A stretch of 64,000 nt of DNA from NCBI GenBank assembly GCA_964247055.1, contig OZ176053.1:11284001-11348000 (forward strand). Reading direction: 5' to 3'. Positions 59,207 through 64,000 of the stretch are shown piece by piece. Position 1 is the stretch's first letter. The number at the start of each line of letters is the position of its first letter. The DNA comes from Paragordius varius. Taxonomy: Eukaryota > Nematomorpha. A model generated the notes under the pieces. That model searched no databases and had not been told where the DNA came from. It saw only the letters and a program-made list of their open reading frames with translations. A program made the translations under genes and the position numbers.

Positions 59207-62200
59207 TGTTACATATGCAAATTTTAATATATTTGTGTGTATGCTATAGTTTTTTGTGAGATTTGCATTGTCTTATTTTTATATTTTTGTATTATGAAAA
59301 TAACATATCCATTAGTTACTCGATATTTTATTGTTATCATGCAAATTATGTTCACTTAAAAATGGTACATATAGAGTACAAAAAACCGAATAAACATCTT
59401 TCAAGTTTTACGACTTAGACCTTTGATACCTTTTACATCTGGTGGCCAAGCGAATTCCGAACTAAAAGTACTAGTGGAGGTCTTACCGATATCCGAACGA
59501 ACATGACAACGCCAATTGCCAATCTCGCTAACTTATGCATCGAGAAATACAATGATAATATCAAGTTTAAGGAATAGTTGGTTATATGACAAGTGTTATG
59601 AAGGCGAAAGATATCCCTGTAAAAGACAAGCTCTCTAAACAACCTTTTGCCTATGGTGGTCTATTGGTTGTGCGAAAAATAAATCAACGACTGTATCCCA
59701 AAAAAATAAAAGATGCATCATGGAGCAAGATGATTATAGGCCTAAAAGTATTTAATCCCACAAAATCAAAATTTTAAAGCAGATTTGAGTTTTTTCGACT
59801 TGTGCGGAGCAACGCTGAAATTTTCACCCAATTTTTAGAACGGGTTAAGATAGCAGCCGTAGAGGCCAAATTCAATGATTCGATTGAGGAACGTATTCGG
59901 GATGCTTTCGTCATTGGTTTACGGCACCTCAATTGAAAATCGATATTCAAGGTACCCCGATGCCGAAATCAACGGACAACCCGTGTCTCTAGAAACGATA
60001 GTGGATCTCGCACTAGCACACGAGGCTGCTAGGGCTGGCCTTCATAATAATATTGATAATACCAATTATAACAATGGTAATAATTTAAATCGATTACAAC
60101 ACACCAATAATAATAATAAGGCCATGCGTTCACGACAGCCAACAACAAAACCCCTAACACATTCGTATATTTGTGGGAGTAGCCATGGACCAAACAAATG
60201 TCCTGCCTTAATTCGCTAAAATGTGTAGATTAAAAAACGCTGCCAAGAGTATGTTCAACCGCCAGATCCATAGAAAAGTAATGCCAACCTTACCATGGAC
60301 CGTAAGAATAATGATAAACAAGACAGAACAAATATTTATCTATGACACTGGAGCTGATATCAGTGTAATCAGCTTTGAGACATGGAAACAAGTTGGCAAG
60401 CCAAATATTAGACCCATACCGCCACTAAAAGCCTACAATAATAGTATAGTGCCTCTACTGGGCGTAACGACAGTCAAAGTGCAAAACTTGATAAAATTAT
60501 TGAAAATTTTCCTAATCTATTTTAAGAAGAATTAGGCTGTTACATTCAGACGGTTACAATTCATATAGCCAGGCACCGCTCATTCGTGGCTTGGATGGAT
60601 CACGAGATTCAAAATCGCAATTCCTAAAGCAGAATTAACTTTCTAAGAATTTGTAGCGATTTTAGAGTTACGATCAACAAGTGGCTGACTGAGGACTCTC
60701 ACATCATTCCATCGTTTGATGATTTAGTAAGTAAGATTGGCGAAGGCCAAGTTTTCACTAAGATTGATCTGAAAGATGCCTAATCTACAAATGCCCATAT
60801 CTAAAGAATCACAACATCTCCTAACAATTGCAGCGCACAAGGGATTTTTTCGCTACAAAAGGATGCTAGGACTGTCAACAGCACCAATAATTTTTCAACG
60901 ACATGGACCAGGTTATAACAGACTGTCCCGGCACTTGTGCATATTTATATGATGTTTTAGTAACTGGCAAATCTGAACAGGAACATTTAATAAATCTTAA
61001 TAATGTTTTAAATCGGTTAGAATTAGCAGGTTTTAAATTAAGAAAAGATAAAATAAAAATTGGTGAACCTTCAGTAATTTAACTGGGATTTGAAATAAGT
61101 AATAAAGGTAATCCTTGCAAGAATAAAGTAAAAGCAATCAATGATTTTAAAAAACCTGTGGATAAAAAATCTTTAAGAAGTTTTTTAGGATTTTTAACGT
61201 CCCATGAAATATTTATACCCAAGCTTCAATTGATTGTAAGTTATTTACATAGTTTAACAAGTAAGAACGTCAGATGGAACTGGTCGGATAAACAGGAATA
61301 AAGTTGGAAAGCAGCAGAATTATTAAGTGAACAAGTATTTTTAACACCATACAATCCGGATAGAAAGTTAGTAATTGAAACCGATGCCTCAGACATTGGG
61401 TTTGGATGTATTTTAAGTCATGTAGTAAATGTGAAAGGAAACCCATTGCCTATGGTTCAAGAAAATGTAGTACCGCAGAATTGAATTACTCTACGATAGA
61501 AAGGGAATTAAAGGCTATTGTTTTTGCATTAGAAAGGTTTTATAACTTAATTTATGGCAGAAAGTTTGAAATTTTGACAGACTACTTACCACTGGTTAGG
61601 CTGATAAATAGGGATAGAAATTTGAAAGAAATTTAGAATGCGAAAATCTTAAGATGGGTTAACCGACTGAATGATTATGATTTTGAATTAAGTTATCAGG
61701 CGGGTCCGAAAAATAGAACCGATTACTTGTCAAGATGCCCCGGAGAAGATAATGTTGACACAATTGATAGGGATTACGTAGTAACGAGACATCTTAGGTT
61801 CCTAAATTGTCATAATGTGATCCGGAGGGAGACAGTTAATGATAAAATTCTGCAGAAGGTAATCAAGGCTATTCATAATCAAGATTGGAGTGATGTTGAG
61901 TTGGCTGGGTTTACGAACCGGAAAGTAGATATTTCGTACCAATACGGATTGCTAAGTTTAAACGATCGAATCATTATTCCGGAAAGTTTACAGGGTTAAT
62001 TATTTTCACAGCGGTCATGCTAGAATTAGAGAACGATTTGTTAAGAATGTACAGTTAATGTAGATCGTGTCAGGTAAACAAGCCAAATCTATGTGAAAAC
62101 CCCACTTACCAATGAGATCCGAATGCTGCAATATGGGAGTGCCTACATATTGATATAGCTGGACCAGTTGATGGGTATTTTTGGTTGTTGTTGATTGATA

Positions 62201-63242
62201 GCGCATCAAAATGGTCGGAAGGGTTTATGTTAAAAAGGGTTACTTCGGTAAATATATTGCACAAACTCGAGGAAACTTTTGCCAGGTTTGGGTTTCCGAG
62301 AACGGTTATAAGTGATAACGCTTCCTACTTCAATAATTCCTACTTTACATCAACCCTGACAAACTTGGATATTAAGCACATGAGAGTAACCACCTATCAC
62401 CCTAAAAGTAATGGGATGGCAGAAAGGTTAGTTGGGACCCTAGAGGGCAAGTATAAAAACCAAAAATTATAATATTCAGGAAGCTTTTAATACTACTTTA
62501 TGGTCTTACCGTAACTCAATTCACGCTACCACAAAAGAAACCCCCTTCCAACTGCTCTTTAAACGAGTCTCCCAAACACTCGTGACCTGGATTAACGCAA
62601 AAACAACAGACCTAGACGCACTCCGTCCGCGTCGTGAGTTTTCAATAGACCAACGCATAATGATGAAAAACGAACAAAGTCCTGGATGGCGAGCCGGCGA
62701 GGTTGTTGATAGAACTGGTCTGCTTTCGTACAGTGTGTGGGATCAGAAAACCAGAAGATGGTCAGAAAGCACGCGGACCAGTTGAAACACGTACCACCCG
62801 TCAACTCAACTTTACCGGTCACTCAAAACAAAAGGAATGATAGTAATAACGACAAGTAATAATAATGGTAACGGTATTGATAATAATAATAATAATAATG
62901 ACAATAATAATGATAAAATAAGTGATAATAATAATTAAAGTAGTAATGATGTATTAATAGCAATAATGAGAATATTAATGGAAATCCGCACGAGCGTCGT
63001 TACCCTGAGAGAATTCGGCGGAAGCCGGTTTGGTTCTCCTAAGGGTGAAGTGATGTTACATATGCAAATTTTATATATATATTTTGTATGTATGCTATAG
63101 TTTTGTATAAGATTTGCATTGTCTTATTTTTATATTTTTGTATTATGTAAATAACATATCCATTAGTTACTCGAAATTTTATTGTTATCATGCAAATTAT
63201 GTTCATTTAAAAAAAAGTATATATAAAGTACAAAAAACCGAA
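59207..63242 (+). mobile_element. Ty3/gypsy LTR retrotransposon fossil
   Basis: Two direct repeats of about 185 bp at 59207-59390 and 63054-63242 both start TGTTACATATGC and end ACAAAAAACCGAA. They look like short LTRs differing at roughly 7% of positions, so the insertion is not recent. Between them, in order, are gag with a zinc knuckle (about 59586-60219), protease with a DTGAD motif (about 60300-60480), reverse transcriptase (about 60640-61100), RNase H (about 61370-61640) and integrase with a DNASYF/YHPKS core (about 61860-62480). The layout is that of Ty3/gypsy. It is broken, with about ten interruptions, and has no envelope gene. The 3' end is an ATAATA-rich tract (about 62840-62950). 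Confidence 0.9.
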
Positions 63243-64000
63243 AATTTTAGATGAGAATAGCTGGGGGGTCGACATGTATAATTTATTGCAAGGGTTTATG
63301 TAGTTTAGATCAGTGATCTTCAACTCCCTCCTTTAAGTACTTTTGTGTGGCCCTGATTTATTCAGCTTTTTGGATGATTGTTTAAAATACCTCGGAAACC
63401 TTACATGATTTCGCATATATTTTTTAGTAATTAAAAAATACGGTTATATTTTTATTTTGGTATATTTTAATTTTTACATTTTGTAAAATTCTACTAAGTT
63501 ATGAAATTTAGATCACATTATAAAAATTTCAGCACATTCAATCCATCATAGATATGTATAAACAGAACGCTATGGTCCAAGCTGTATCACCTGCCCCCGA
63601 GTATTTAAACTAAGGGATATTCATCATCATTTTATTAAAGATTTATCGATTTCATTATTAAGATTTGGCAAGATGGGACAAATAAATAATTAAAATGTGC
63701 GCAAGTTATTTATCCTAACTGTTTTCCTCCGACATATTTAATATTGAATTATTTAGATTGGCCTGCCATGATATTATGGCACATTGTTTAAATTAGTTAA
63801 TAAAATATGTCCAATAATTTGTTAAAATATTTTTATCAAATAATTTTTATTTTTTAAACTAAATGGCTCAAGTTTAGACTGCATACCGTAAAAAAATCGG
63901 TGTGACAATTTAGGGCAAAAATATCTACATAGGTGTCACATATGAATTAATTATCGGTATTTTATGGTGCTTGACACTTGAAACAAATGATAATTTTTTT
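63243..64000. other. No gene seen
   Basis: AT-rich flank beyond the LTR element. A segment at 63318-63360 (GTGATCTTCAACTCCCTCC, GTGTGGCCCTGA) resembles a worn hAT terminus, but no partner end was found. Confidence 0.4.

Noticed and set aside
1-64000. A ciliate or other protist source because of tiny introns
   Set aside because: All three standard stop codons act as stops, and the vesicular amine transporter, GPCR, Penelope and mariner content is animal-like.

Overview
The window is an animal nuclear segment, about three-quarters A+T, with standard-code, spliced genes. A V-ATPase-dependent-type amine transporter, a rhodopsin-like receptor and a multi-exon EMC1 point to a metazoan with a nervous system. 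The N-terminal half of the ADP/ATP carrier looks flatworm-like. Very short introns (23-27 nt) recall what is published for dicyemids and, more weakly, the short 5' introns of schistosomes. My best guess is a fast-evolving lophotrochozoan (flatworm or mesozoan), but the species is not fixed by the sequence.

Five genes can be modelled. EMC1 (minus, 10365-29650, 28 exons) and ARL3 (plus, 29741-30581, 5 exons) are divergent, with only 90 bp between start codons. ARL3 converges on a vesicular monoamine transporter gene (minus, 30780-42171, 14 exons), with 198 bp between stop codons and a shared palindromic poly(A) signal. An ADP/ATP translocase (minus, 47359-51044, 6 exons) and an intronless orphan GPCR (minus, 55593-56909) follow. 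An unidentified minus-strand gene probably begins at 7334. The genes form no shared pathway: ER membrane protein insertion, ciliary-type GTPase traffic, vesicular amine loading, mitochondrial nucleotide exchange and peptide-type signalling.

Of 49 modelled introns, 12 are 23-27 nt and sit mostly at the 5' ends of genes. None falls between 28 and 61 nt, and the rest run from 62 nt to 3.8 kb. The long introns and intergenic DNA are packed with transposon remains: two CACTA elements with perfect target duplications (64-1177, 2395-3535), a Helitron (52301-53503), LINE fragments (14.2, 19.5, 23.4, 25.6 and 46.1 kb), a decayed mariner (40.8-41.7 kb), a Penelope-like fragment (31.2 kb), hAT-like elements and at least six inverted-repeat MITE families. 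Two Ty3/gypsy fossils lie at 8042-9235 and 59207-63242. No rRNA, tRNA or CRISPR was seen.
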